A stretch of DNA of 12,314 bases from Cupriavidus sp. (GTDB lineage: Bacteria > Pseudomonadota > Gammaproteobacteria > Burkholderiales > Burkholderiaceae): assembly GCA_013362725.1 (NCBI GenBank), contig JABFVP010000450.1, positions 1 through 12,314 of the forward strand, read 5' to 3'. The notes beneath the pieces are model-generated. The model worked only from the letters and a program-made list of their open reading frames with translations. It was not told the origin of the DNA and made no database searches. This document shows, piece by piece, positions 6,407 to 12,314 of the stretch (position 1 is the first letter of the stretch; each line of letters opens with the position of its first letter). Made by a program: the position numbers and the translations under genes.

Positions 6407-8068
6407 ATGACCGACGCCGCCACCCACCGCGTCTTCAACCAGGTGCCGGATCTCGCGCACTACAACCTGTTCGACAGCGATCCCACGGTGCGGGCCGCGC
6501 TGGAACGCCTGGGCGGCGGCTGGCATGCCGACGCGCTGCGGCAGTTCGGTGCGCGCCTGGGCGAGCCGGAAGTGCAGCAATGGGCCGCGGACGCCAATCG
6601 CCATGCGCCCGAGCTGCATACCCACAGCCGCACCGGCGAGCGCATCGATACGGTCGAGTTCCATCCGGCCTGGCACGCCTTGCTGGGTCTGCTGCGAAGC
6701 CAGCAGCTGCAGGCCCTGCCCTTCGCGCAGCCGCGCGCGGGCGCCTGGGCGGCGCGCACCGCGGGGTACTTCCTGCAGGCGCAGGTGGAATCGGGCTCGC
6801 TGTGCCCGCCCACCATGACCTTTGCCAGCATCCCGGTGCTGCGCAAGGAAGCCGCGCTGTTTGCCGAGCTGGAACCGCGCCTCTATGCGGCCGAACACGA
6901 TGCGCGCGACCTGCCCTGGCGCGACAAGACCGCGATCATGATCGGCATGGGCATGACCGAGAAGCAAGGCGGTTCCGACGTGCGCGCCAACACCACCGTG
7001 GCGCGCCCGGTGCGTGGCGAAGGCCGCGGCGCGGAATATGCGCTGACCGGCCACAAATGGTTCTTCTCCGCGCCGATGTGCGATGCGCACCTGGTGGTGG
7101 CGCGCATGGGCGCCGAAGACGGTCCGCTGTCGTGCTTCTTCGTGCCGCGCTTTCGCGACGACGGCAGCCGCAACGCGGTGCAGATCCAGCGGCTCAAGGA
7201 CAAGCTCGGCAACCGCTCCAACGCCAGCAGCGAAGTCGAGTTCCGCGACGCCACTGGCATCCTGATCGGCGAGGAAGGCCGCGGCATCCCGACCATCATC
7301 GAGATGGCCACCAGCACGCGGCTGGACTGCGTGATCGGCAGCGCCGCGATCCTGCGCGCAGCCTACGTGCAGGCGCTGCACCATACCCGCCACCGCAGCG
7401 CCTTCGGACGCCTGCTGTGCGACCAGCCGCTGATGCGCAACGTGCTGGCGGACCTGGCGCTGGAATCCGAAGCCGCCACGCTGCTGATGATGGAGCTGGG
7501 CCGCGCCTTCGAGCACGCCGAGGGCGATCCGTTGGCTGCGGCATGGAAGCGCGTGGTCACGCCCGCGGCGAAGTTCTGGGTCTGCAAGCGCACGCTCGAG
7601 GCCACCGGCGAAGCGATGGAAGTCTGGGGCGGCAATGGCTATGTCGAGGAAGGCCCGATGGCGCGGCTGTATCGCGAGGCACCGGTCAATTCGATCTGGG
7701 AAGGGTCCGGCAACATCATGTGCCTTGACGTGCTGCGCGCGCTCCAGCGCAATCCGGACGATGGCGCGCGGCTGCTGCAGGACCTGTCGCGCCGCGCCGG
7801 CGGCCACCCCGCGGTGCGTGCCGAACTGGCCTCGCTGCAGGCGATGCTGCGTGAAAACGCCGACCATCTCGAAGCCAGTGCGCGCCGCTTTGCCCAGGGC
7901 CTGGTGCTGACCGCGCAGGCGGCACTGATGCTGGCGCATGCCGAGCCCGCGCACGCTGAGCTGTTCGTCGCCAGCCGGCTCGGGCGCCAGCACGGGCGCG
8001 TATTCGGCACGCTGGACGCGGATGCCGACACGCTCGGGCGAGTGGCGTCGCGGGGCTTCGAGGGCTAG
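6407..8068 (+). CDS. aidB: AidB-family acyl-CoA dehydrogenase
   Basis: This 553-residue flavoprotein follows E. coli AidB (541 residues, as recalled) along its whole length. Shared blocks include the N-terminal HRVFNQVPDL (7-16), FHPAWH (85-90), QVESGSLCPPTMTFA (126-140), the FAD-site segment IGMGMTEKQGGSDVRANTT (179-197), GHKWFFSAP (215-223), LSCFFVPRF (241-249), RLKDKLGNRSNAS (262-274), TPAAKFWVCKR (385-395) and the near-invariant PVNSIWEGSGNIMCLDVLR (426-444). AidB is an acyl-CoA-dehydrogenase homologue induced by alkylation stress in E. coli. It binds DNA through its C-terminal domain and has weak isovaleryl-CoA dehydrogenase activity; the C-terminal region (about 450-553) is present here but less conserved. 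The ATG is chosen because AGGAG (6397-6401) lies 5 nt upstream; an ATG 12 codons earlier lacks one. No ada or alk gene is adjacent, so its regulation may differ from that of E. coli. The 3' end overlaps the convergent GMC gene by 4 nt. Confidence 0.93.
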   Translation: MTDAATHRVFNQVPDLAHYNLFDSDPTVRAALERLGGGWHADALRQFGARLGEPEVQQWAADANRHAPELHTHSRTGERIDTVEFHPAWHALLGLLRSQQLQALPFAQPRAGAWAARTAGYFLQAQVESGSLCPPTMTFASIPVLRKEAALFAELEPRLYAAEHDARDLPWRDKTAIMIGMGMTEKQGGSDVRANTTVARPVRGEGRGAEYALTGHKWFFSAPMCDAHLVVARMGAEDGPLSCFFVPRFRDDGSRNAVQIQRLKDKLGNRSNASSEVEFRDATGILIGEEGRGIPTIIEMATSTRLDCVIGSAAILRAAYVQALHHTRHRSAFGRLLCDQPLMRNVLADLALESEAATLLMMELGRAFEHAEGDPLAAAWKRVVTPAAKFWVCKRTLEATGEAMEVWGGNGYVEEGPMARLYREAPVNSIWEGSGNIMCLDVLRALQRNPDDGARLLQDLSRRAGGHPAVRAELASLQAMLRENADHLEASARRFAQGLVLTAQAALMLAHAEPAHAELFVASRLGRQHGRVFGTLDADADTLGRVASRGFEG

Positions 8069-9744
8069 GCCTCCATCGACTCCAGCACCCGCAGCATCAC
8101 CCGCGGCGCATAGCGGATCAGGTCGTGCGCGCGCTCGCCGATCATGATCGCGGGCGCATTGGTGTTGCCACCGATCAGCGTGGGCATCACCGACGCATCG
8201 ACCACGCGCAACCCTTCCACGCCGCGCACGCGCAGCTGCGGGTCGACCACCGCCATCGCATCCATGCCCATGCGGCAGGTGCCGACCGGGTGGTAGATGG
8301 TGTCGGCGCGCGCGCGGATCAACTCGCGCACGGCGGCATCGTCGCTGCCATCGGCGCGCAGGCCGGCCGTGTAGAGTTCGCGTCCGCCGAAGCAGGCCAG
8401 CTGCGGCTGCGCCAGGATGCTGCGCACGATGCGCACGCCGGCCACCATGTCGTCGAGGTCGCGCGCGTCGCTGAGGTACTTCGGATCGATCAGCGGCGCG
8501 CGCCGGATATCGCGCGCAGCCAGCCGGACCTCGCCGCGGCTGCGCGGCCGCAGCAGGCAGACATGACAGGAATAGCCATGGCCGAGATTCAGCCTGCGCA
8601 TATGGTCGTCAGCCAGGCCGACCACGAAATGCAGCTGCAGGTCGGGCTCGGGCAGCGCCGGGTGGCTGCGCAGAAAGCCGCCGGCCTCGGCGAAGTTGCT
8701 TGACATCATGCCGGCGCGCTCGCGCCGGTAGCGCAGCATTTCGGACAGCAGCCGGGCGACGCCACCGAACGATACGCCGAACAGCTCGGGCACGGCGGTG
8801 CGCTTGTGCAGCACCACGTCGAGATGATCCTGCAGGTTGGCGCCCACGCCCGGCAAGTCATGGACCACGTCGATGCCATGCTCGCGCAAGTGCGCGGCGG
8901 GGCCGACGCCGGAGACCATCAGCAGCTGCGGCGAGCCGAACGTGCCCGCGCACACGATCACGTCGCGACGCGCGCGCAGCAGCTGCTGGCGGCCGTCACG
9001 CTGCACCAGCACCCCGGCGGCGTGGCGGCCTTCGAAGACGATGCGCAGCGCCTGCGTGTCGGTCAGCACGCGCAGCCGCGCGCGGCCGCCGTTGCAGGCG
9101 CGGTCGCGCGCATTGCCGCCGTGCAGGTAGGCGCGCGCGGCATTCCAGCGCTCGCCCGCATGCTGCGTCACCTGGTACCAGCCGATGCCCTCCTGCTCTT
9201 CGCCGTTGAAATCGTCGTTGCGCGGATAGCCGGCCTGCTGCGCTGCCTCGATAAAGCGCTCGGCGAACGGATTGGGCGTGCGCAGGTCGCTGACATGCAG
9301 CGGGCCGTTGCCGCCGTGCAGCGGATCGTCGTCGCTGCCCGCCAGGCGCTCGTTGCACTCGGCGCGGCGGAAGTACGGCAGCACGTCATCCCAGGACCAG
9401 CCATCGCAGCCGGCGTCGGCCCAGGCATCGTAGTCGGCGGGCCGGCCGCGCGTGTAGATCATGGCGTTGATCGACGAGCAGCCGCCCAGCCCGCGCCCGC
9501 GCGGCTGGTAGCCGCGGCGGCCGTTCAGGCCCGGCTGCGGCACGGTGTGGAAGCCGTAGTTGCGCGCCCCCGCGCGCGGCAGCATCGCCGCCAGGCCGGC
9601 GGGTGTGCGCACCAGCACATGGTGGTCGTGGTGCCCGGCCTCGATCAGCGCAATGGTGTCGTCGCCGCTGTCGGCCAGGCGCCCCGCCAGCGCACAGCCC
9701 GCCGAGCCCGCGCCGACGATGACGTAGTCATAGGTGGTTTCCAT
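8065..9744 (-). CDS. GMC-family FAD alcohol/choline dehydrogenase
   Basis: This 559-residue protein is a glucose-methanol-choline oxidoreductase, close in length to BetA (about 556) and AlkJ. It oxidises an alcohol to an aldehyde using FAD. The FAD-binding loop is GAGSAG (11-16) after YDYVIV. GMC signature 1 is GRGLGGCSSINAMIYTRG (83-100), and signature 2 is in AGTFGSPQLLMVSGVG. PGVGANLQDHLD follows. The catalytic His485 is in YHPVGTCRMG, and the C-terminal GNTNAPAIMIGERAHDLI supplies the second catalytic position, probably an Asn. There is no signal peptide, and a quinone or other dye-type acceptor rather than oxygen is usual for this subgroup. The ATG at 9742-9744 has GGGGAG a few bases upstream; an upstream extension of the frame is GC-rich and unlike the family. 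It is divergent from an aldehyde dehydrogenase, which suggests consecutive steps. The substrate (choline, aliphatic, aromatic or polyol) cannot be decided from sequence. Confidence 0.92.
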   Translation of the reverse strand: METTYDYVIVGAGSAGCALAGRLADSGDDTIALIEAGHHDHHVLVRTPAGLAAMLPRAGARNYGFHTVPQPGLNGRRGYQPRGRGLGGCSSINAMIYTRGRPADYDAWADAGCDGWSWDDVLPYFRRAECNERLAGSDDDPLHGGNGPLHVSDLRTPNPFAERFIEAAQQAGYPRNDDFNGEEQEGIGWYQVTQHAGERWNAARAYLHGGNARDRACNGGRARLRVLTDTQALRIVFEGRHAAGVLVQRDGRQQLLRARRDVIVCAGTFGSPQLLMVSGVGPAAHLREHGIDVVHDLPGVGANLQDHLDVVLHKRTAVPELFGVSFGGVARLLSEMLRYRRERAGMMSSNFAEAGGFLRSHPALPEPDLQLHFVVGLADDHMRRLNLGHGYSCHVCLLRPRSRGEVRLAARDIRRAPLIDPKYLSDARDLDDMVAGVRIVRSILAQPQLACFGGRELYTAGLRADGSDDAAVRELIRARADTIYHPVGTCRMGMDAMAVVDPQLRVRGVEGLRVVDASVMPTLIGGNTNAPAIMIGERAHDLIRYAPRVMLRVLESMEA

Positions 9745-9840
9745 CTGTCTCCCCGCGAGTCCGCAGGCGGCGCGCATGCGTGAGCCGGGCCGCGCCGGCG
9801 CGCGCCCTGTCCGTCCAGCGGATGGCAAGCCGTGAGATTC

Positions 9841-9868
9841 AGTGTAGGCGCTGGCTGCGCTGGCTCAA
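9841..9868 (-). promoter_or_regulatory. Candidate sigma-70 promoter of the GMC dehydrogenase gene
   Basis: On the minus strand TTGAGC (9868-9863) and TACACT (9846-9841) are separated by 16 nt; each matches its consensus hexamer at 4 of 6 positions. Transcription would begin near 9834, giving a leader of about 90 nt before the ATG at 9744. It was found by eye, with no experimental support. Confidence 0.45.
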
Positions 9869-9970
9869 GGCCGGAGCGGGGCGGCGGCAACCAAGGGCAT
9901 GGGCTTGACGGAGAGGCGCGCGAGCGCGCCGGACGGGCGTTTGAATCGGCTTTGTGGTAGCAAGCTTCCA

Positions 9971-9999
9971 TTGTCTTGGCCGGCGCGCTGCCTTATCTT
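9971..9999 (+). promoter_or_regulatory. Candidate sigma-70 promoter of the aldehyde dehydrogenase gene
   Basis: TTGTCT (9971-9976) and TATCTT (9994-9999) are spaced by 17 nt, with 4 of 6 consensus matches each. The start site would fall near 10006, giving a leader of about 38 nt. The downstream edge of the -10 box overlaps an inverted repeat, a typical place for repressor control. Confidence 0.4.
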
Positions 10000-10027
10000 G
10001 CGCGATGGTGCACGAATGTGCGCGCAA
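9998..10027. promoter_or_regulatory. Inverted repeat, possible operator
   Basis: TTGCGCG (9998-10004) and CGCGCAA (10021-10027) are perfect 7-bp inverted arms separated by 16 nt, which enclose a smaller palindrome, GTGCAC (10008-10013). The repeat sits over the predicted transcription start of the aldehyde dehydrogenase gene and ends 16 nt before its ATG, overlapping the leader. It could be an operator, although no regulator gene is nearby. In such GC-rich DNA, CGCG-containing arms can also arise by chance. Confidence 0.3.
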
Positions 10028-10043
10028 ATCCTGGAGCGCAGCC

Positions 10044-11447
10044 ATGCGAGAAGTTCCCGACCTGTCGTCCGTCTTCGGTGCGATGCATGCCGCCTCGCGG
10101 CGCGACCAGCTGCCCGCGTGGACCGTGCGTGCCGACCGCCTGCAGCGCCTGCGGCGCCTGGTGACCGAAAACCAGGCCGAAATTGCCGCCGCGATCCATG
10201 CCGACTTCAGCAATCGCCCGCGCCAGGAAACGGCGCTGCTGGAAGTTTTTCCCAGTCTCGCCGGCATCGACGATGCGCTGCGCCACGGCAAGCGCTGGAT
10301 GCGCGTGCGGCGCGCGCCCACCGGCTTCTGGTTTCGCCCCGGACGCTCGCGCCTGGTGCCGCAGCCGCTGGGCGTGGTGGGCATCGTGGTGCCCTGGAAC
10401 TATCCGCTGTACCTGACCATCGGGCCGCTGGCCGGCGCGCTGGCGGCAGGCAATCGCGCCATGGTCAAGCTGTCGGAATACACGCCGCGTTTTGCGGCAT
10501 TGTTCGCGCAACTGGTGCCGCGGCACTTCGCCCCGGACGAGATCGTGGTGATCAACGGCGATGCCGACGTGGCCAGCACCTTCACCGCGCTGCCGTTCGA
10601 CCACCTGCTGTTCACGGGTTCCACCGCCGTCGGCCACCATGTGATGCGCGCGGCGGCCGCCAACCTGACCCCGGTGACGCTGGAGCTGGGCGGCAAGTCC
10701 CCCGCCATCATCGGCGCCGGGGCCGACCTGGAGCGCGCGGTGGAGCGCATCCTGGTGGGCAAGCTGATGAACGCGGGGCAGACCTGCATCGCGCCGGATT
10801 ACGTGCTGGTGCCGGAGGACCTGCGCGGTCGACTGGTGGAGGCGGCGCGCCGCTGCGTCGGCCGGCTTTATCCTGACCTGGCGCGCAACCCGGACTACAC
10901 CAGCATCATCAGCCCGCGGCATTTCGCGCGGCTCGCGGGGCTGGTCGACGAGGCCGCCGCGCAAGGGGCAACCGTGGTGCCGCTGTCCGATGCGCAGCCG
11001 GATGCGCTCGCGCGGCGCCTGCCGCCGGTGCTGCTGCTGGACGCGCCCGACGGCGTGATCGCGATGCGCGAGGAAATCTTCGGGCCGGTGCTGCCGGTGG
11101 TGACCTACCGCACCCTCGACGACGCGATCGACTACATCAACGCGCGCCCGCGCCCGCTGGCGCTGTACGTGTTCGAGCGCGACCGCGGCGCCATCGCCCA
11201 TGTGATGCAGCAGACCGTCGCCGGCGGCGTTACCGTCAACGACACCCTGTTCCATATCGCCCAGGACGGCCTGCCGTTCGGCGGCGTCGGCGCCAGCGGC
11301 ATGGGCGCGTACCACGGCCAGGCGGGCTTCGATACCTTTTCGAAGGTGAAGCCGGTGTTCCACCAGGCCGGCCTGAACGCCGCCGGCCTGCTCAAGCCGC
11401 CTTACGGCAAGACCTTCGACACCATGCTGCGCCTGCTGCTGCGTTAG
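10044..11447 (+). CDS. Coniferyl-aldehyde-dehydrogenase-type aldehyde dehydrogenase
   Basis: This 467-residue NAD(P)-dependent aldehyde dehydrogenase oxidises an aldehyde to the acid. It belongs to the compact, class-3-like branch that includes coniferyl aldehyde dehydrogenase (CalB), which lacks the N-terminal extension of the longer ALDHs. Visible motifs are the cofactor/transition-state segment VVGIVVPWNYPLYL with Asn119, FTGSTAVGHHV (190-200), the general base Glu214 in LELGGKSPAII, and the nucleophile Cys248 in NAGQTCIAPDY (243-253). EEIFGPVLPVVTY and the C-terminal DGLPFGGVGASGMGAYHG are also present. The AQTC-type context and the IAPDYVLVPE ending after the cysteine are typical of the branch. 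The ATG at 10044 is chosen for its GGAG (10033-10036) 7 nt upstream; longer versions start inside the promoter region. It is divergent from a GMC alcohol dehydrogenase, which may feed it. Family is secure; coniferyl aldehyde as the physiological substrate is not shown. Confidence 0.92.
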   Translation: MREVPDLSSVFGAMHAASRRDQLPAWTVRADRLQRLRRLVTENQAEIAAAIHADFSNRPRQETALLEVFPSLAGIDDALRHGKRWMRVRRAPTGFWFRPGRSRLVPQPLGVVGIVVPWNYPLYLTIGPLAGALAAGNRAMVKLSEYTPRFAALFAQLVPRHFAPDEIVVINGDADVASTFTALPFDHLLFTGSTAVGHHVMRAAAANLTPVTLELGGKSPAIIGAGADLERAVERILVGKLMNAGQTCIAPDYVLVPEDLRGRLVEAARRCVGRLYPDLARNPDYTSIISPRHFARLAGLVDEAAAQGATVVPLSDAQPDALARRLPPVLLLDAPDGVIAMREEIFGPVLPVVTYRTLDDAIDYINARPRPLALYVFERDRGAIAHVMQQTVAGGVTVNDTLFHIAQDGLPFGGVGASGMGAYHGQAGFDTFSKVKPVFHQAGLNAAGLLKPPYGKTFDTMLRLLLR

Positions 11448-11454
11448 CAGCAGC
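11435..11454. terminator. 8-bp hairpin spanning the ALDH stop codon, between convergent genes
   Basis: GCTGCTGC (11435-11442) and GCAGCAGC (11447-11454) pair perfectly around the loop GTTA. The stem-loop contains the TAG stop of the aldehyde dehydrogenase gene (11445-11447) and lies 12 nt beyond the stop of the convergent Kdo hydroxylase gene. It is well placed to act in both directions, but no U-tract follows on either strand, and part of it is simply a Leu-rich (CTG) codon run. A weak terminator at best. Confidence 0.35.
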
Positions 11455-11466
11455 CCGTGCCGCGCC

Positions 11467-12314
11467 TCAGGACGCCAGCATCGGCCGTCCGAGCATGCGC
11501 GACAGCACTGCCTCGGGCGAATGGGTGTGGTCCGAAATCGCCTGCGGCGCCAGGTAGATGGTCTGCTCCATCATCGCGCGCCCGCGCATGGCGGCGTGCA
11601 GCAGCTGGTCGCTGAAGACGATCCAGGTCGCACCCGGCGGGAAGTGGAATTCCTGCTGCGGCACGTTGGCCTGGTAGTCCAGGTCGGCCTTGGCCAGGTC
11701 ATGCAGCTGCAGCATGCGGTGGTCGTATTCCGAGCGGCGGCGCTTGGTGATATGCAGCAGCTTCATCAGCGCCGCCTGCCCTGGCCACATGCCGTGGGTT
11801 TTCGGCACGAACTTCCGCGCAAAGTCGCCGAACGGCTCGCCCACGCGCCACACGCGCGGCGCGGCCGGGTCGATATTGTGGAACACGCGCAACAGGCGCT
11901 TGCCCAGCATCGGGTTGGACGGAAACGAATCGACGTGCAAGCGGGTGTCGTCCTTGCGCCAGCTGACCGGGCGCCCGGCGATCTCGCTCGGCCGCAGCGA
12001 GGTGCCGGCGCGGGTCATGTGGGCAATGTATTCGGGGAACAGCGAGCGGATCAGCGACTCGCTGCTGTCGGCGTAGCGGCGAATCAGCGCGTACAGGTCG
12101 GCCAGGTCCTGCGCGCTGCCCTGCGCGCCGCGCACCGCGGTGTCGCCGGCGCGCAGGTTGATGTTCTTGGACTTGCCGTCGGAATAGCGCGCGTCGAGGA
12201 AGCGCTCTTCGCCCGGCTGGAACTGGAACTTCAGGTTGGGGAAGTAAAGTACCGCGCCCTGCTCCAGTTCGCGGCGCAGCGTGGCGCGCGCTTCGGGAGT
12301 GACCTCGGGCGCCC
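11467..12314 (-). CDS. kdoO: Kdo 3-hydroxylase (Fe(II)/2-oxoglutarate dioxygenase), N-terminus outside the window
   Basis: The last 282 codons of a gene whose start lies beyond the right edge; the frame is open without stops up to 12312. The product resembles the Kdo hydroxylase family, which hydroxylates Kdo in the LPS inner core at C3 to give Ko, with Fe(II), 2-oxoglutarate and ascorbate. Recognisable blocks, numbered within the visible fragment, are LEQGAVLYFPNLKF (16-29), DGKSKNINL (45-53), TSLRP (104-108), and SWRKDDTRLHVDSFPS (117-132), which holds the metal-binding His126 and Asp128. RVFHNIDPAAPRVWRVGEPF, RRRSEYDHRMLQLHDLAKAD and EFHFPPGATWIVFSDQLLHAAMRG follow, the last with the likely distal metal His. 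Only a short N-terminal piece should be missing, judging by the family length of about 290-300. It is convergent with the aldehyde dehydrogenase gene, 19 nt between stops. Promoter and operon partners are out of view. Confidence 0.9.
   Translation of the reverse strand, partial: APEVTPEARATLRRELEQGAVLYFPNLKFQFQPGEERFLDARYSDGKSKNINLRAGDTAVRGAQGSAQDLADLYALIRRYADSSESLIRSLFPEYIAHMTRAGTSLRPSEIAGRPVSWRKDDTRLHVDSFPSNPMLGKRLLRVFHNIDPAAPRVWRVGEPFGDFARKFVPKTHGMWPGQAALMKLLHITKRRRSEYDHRMLQLHDLAKADLDYQANVPQQEFHFPPGATWIVFSDQLLHAAMRGRAMMEQTIYLAPQAISDHTHSPEAVLSRMLGRPMLAS

Noticed and set aside
6164..7993. A 609-codon open frame on the minus strand opposite aidB, running into the thiC riboswitch
   Set aside because: It is antisense to a clear AidB protein, has composition typical of shadow frames (His/Arg/Ala/Gln-rich), and would cross the thiC promoter and TPP aptamer.
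9915..9930. GGCGCGC/GCGCGCC inverted repeat with a 2-nt loop in the GMC-ALDH spacer
   Set aside because: It consists only of G and C in a very GC-rich background, has a loop too short for a stable hairpin, and is not positioned at either predicted promoter.

Overview
The window looks like a chromosomal segment of a GC-rich betaproteobacterium, most likely Burkholderiaceae close to Cupriavidus/Ralstonia. This is inferred from the very high GC content, the thiC-thiO-thiS-thiG-thiE gene order behind a TPP riboswitch, and the particular mix of neighbours (AidB-type acyl-CoA dehydrogenase, GMC alcohol dehydrogenase, coniferyl-aldehyde-dehydrogenase-type ALDH, Kdo hydroxylase). No sequence search was run. 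Every gene has intact family motifs, and I see no insertion sequence, phage gene, CRISPR array, tRNA or rRNA.

Positions about 1-6220, minus strand: a thiamin biosynthesis operon. Reading leftward there is a -10-like box (6215-6220), a TPP riboswitch (6115-6201), a 110-nt expression platform (6005-6114), thiC (4124-6004), a 155-nt gap with two GC-rich hairpins, thiO (2757-3968), thiS (2547-2744), thiG (1692-2543), thiE (562-1695) and a GNAT acetyltransferase (48-554). The operon closes with a perfect 10-bp hairpin (11-33). From thiO to the GNAT gene the spacing is 12 nt, 3 nt, a 4-nt ATGA overlap and 7 nt, so this block is surely co-transcribed. ThiC makes the pyrimidine (HMP-P). ThiO makes the glycine imine that ThiG condenses with DXP and the sulfur carried by ThiS. 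ThiE joins pyrimidine and thiazole into thiamin phosphate. The separate HMP-P kinase (thiD) and the ThiS-activating enzyme (thiF) are not in the window. ThiE carries a 169-residue N-terminal extension that may be a decayed ThiD fragment.

Positions 6221-8068, plus strand: a divergent regulatory region with palindromes and a repeated 8-mer, then an AidB-family acyl-CoA dehydrogenase that matches E. coli AidB closely as I recall it. Its stop codon overlaps the stop codon of the next, convergent gene in a shared palindromic CTAG.

Positions 8065-11447: a GMC-family FAD alcohol/choline dehydrogenase (minus) and a coniferyl-aldehyde-dehydrogenase-type ALDH (plus), divergently transcribed from a 299-bp spacer with promoter-like sequences on both strands. 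Together they could oxidise an alcohol to an aldehyde and then to an acid. The substrate cannot be read from the sequence.

Positions 11467-12314, minus strand: the C-terminal part of a Kdo 3-hydroxylase that modifies the LPS inner core. The gene runs off the right edge.

Overall this is mostly ordinary core and peripheral metabolism. I did not find a convincing undescribed multi-gene system. The points most worth a second look are the ThiE extension, the riboswitch expression platform, the acetyltransferase at the end of the thiamin operon, and the divergent alcohol/aldehyde oxidation pair.
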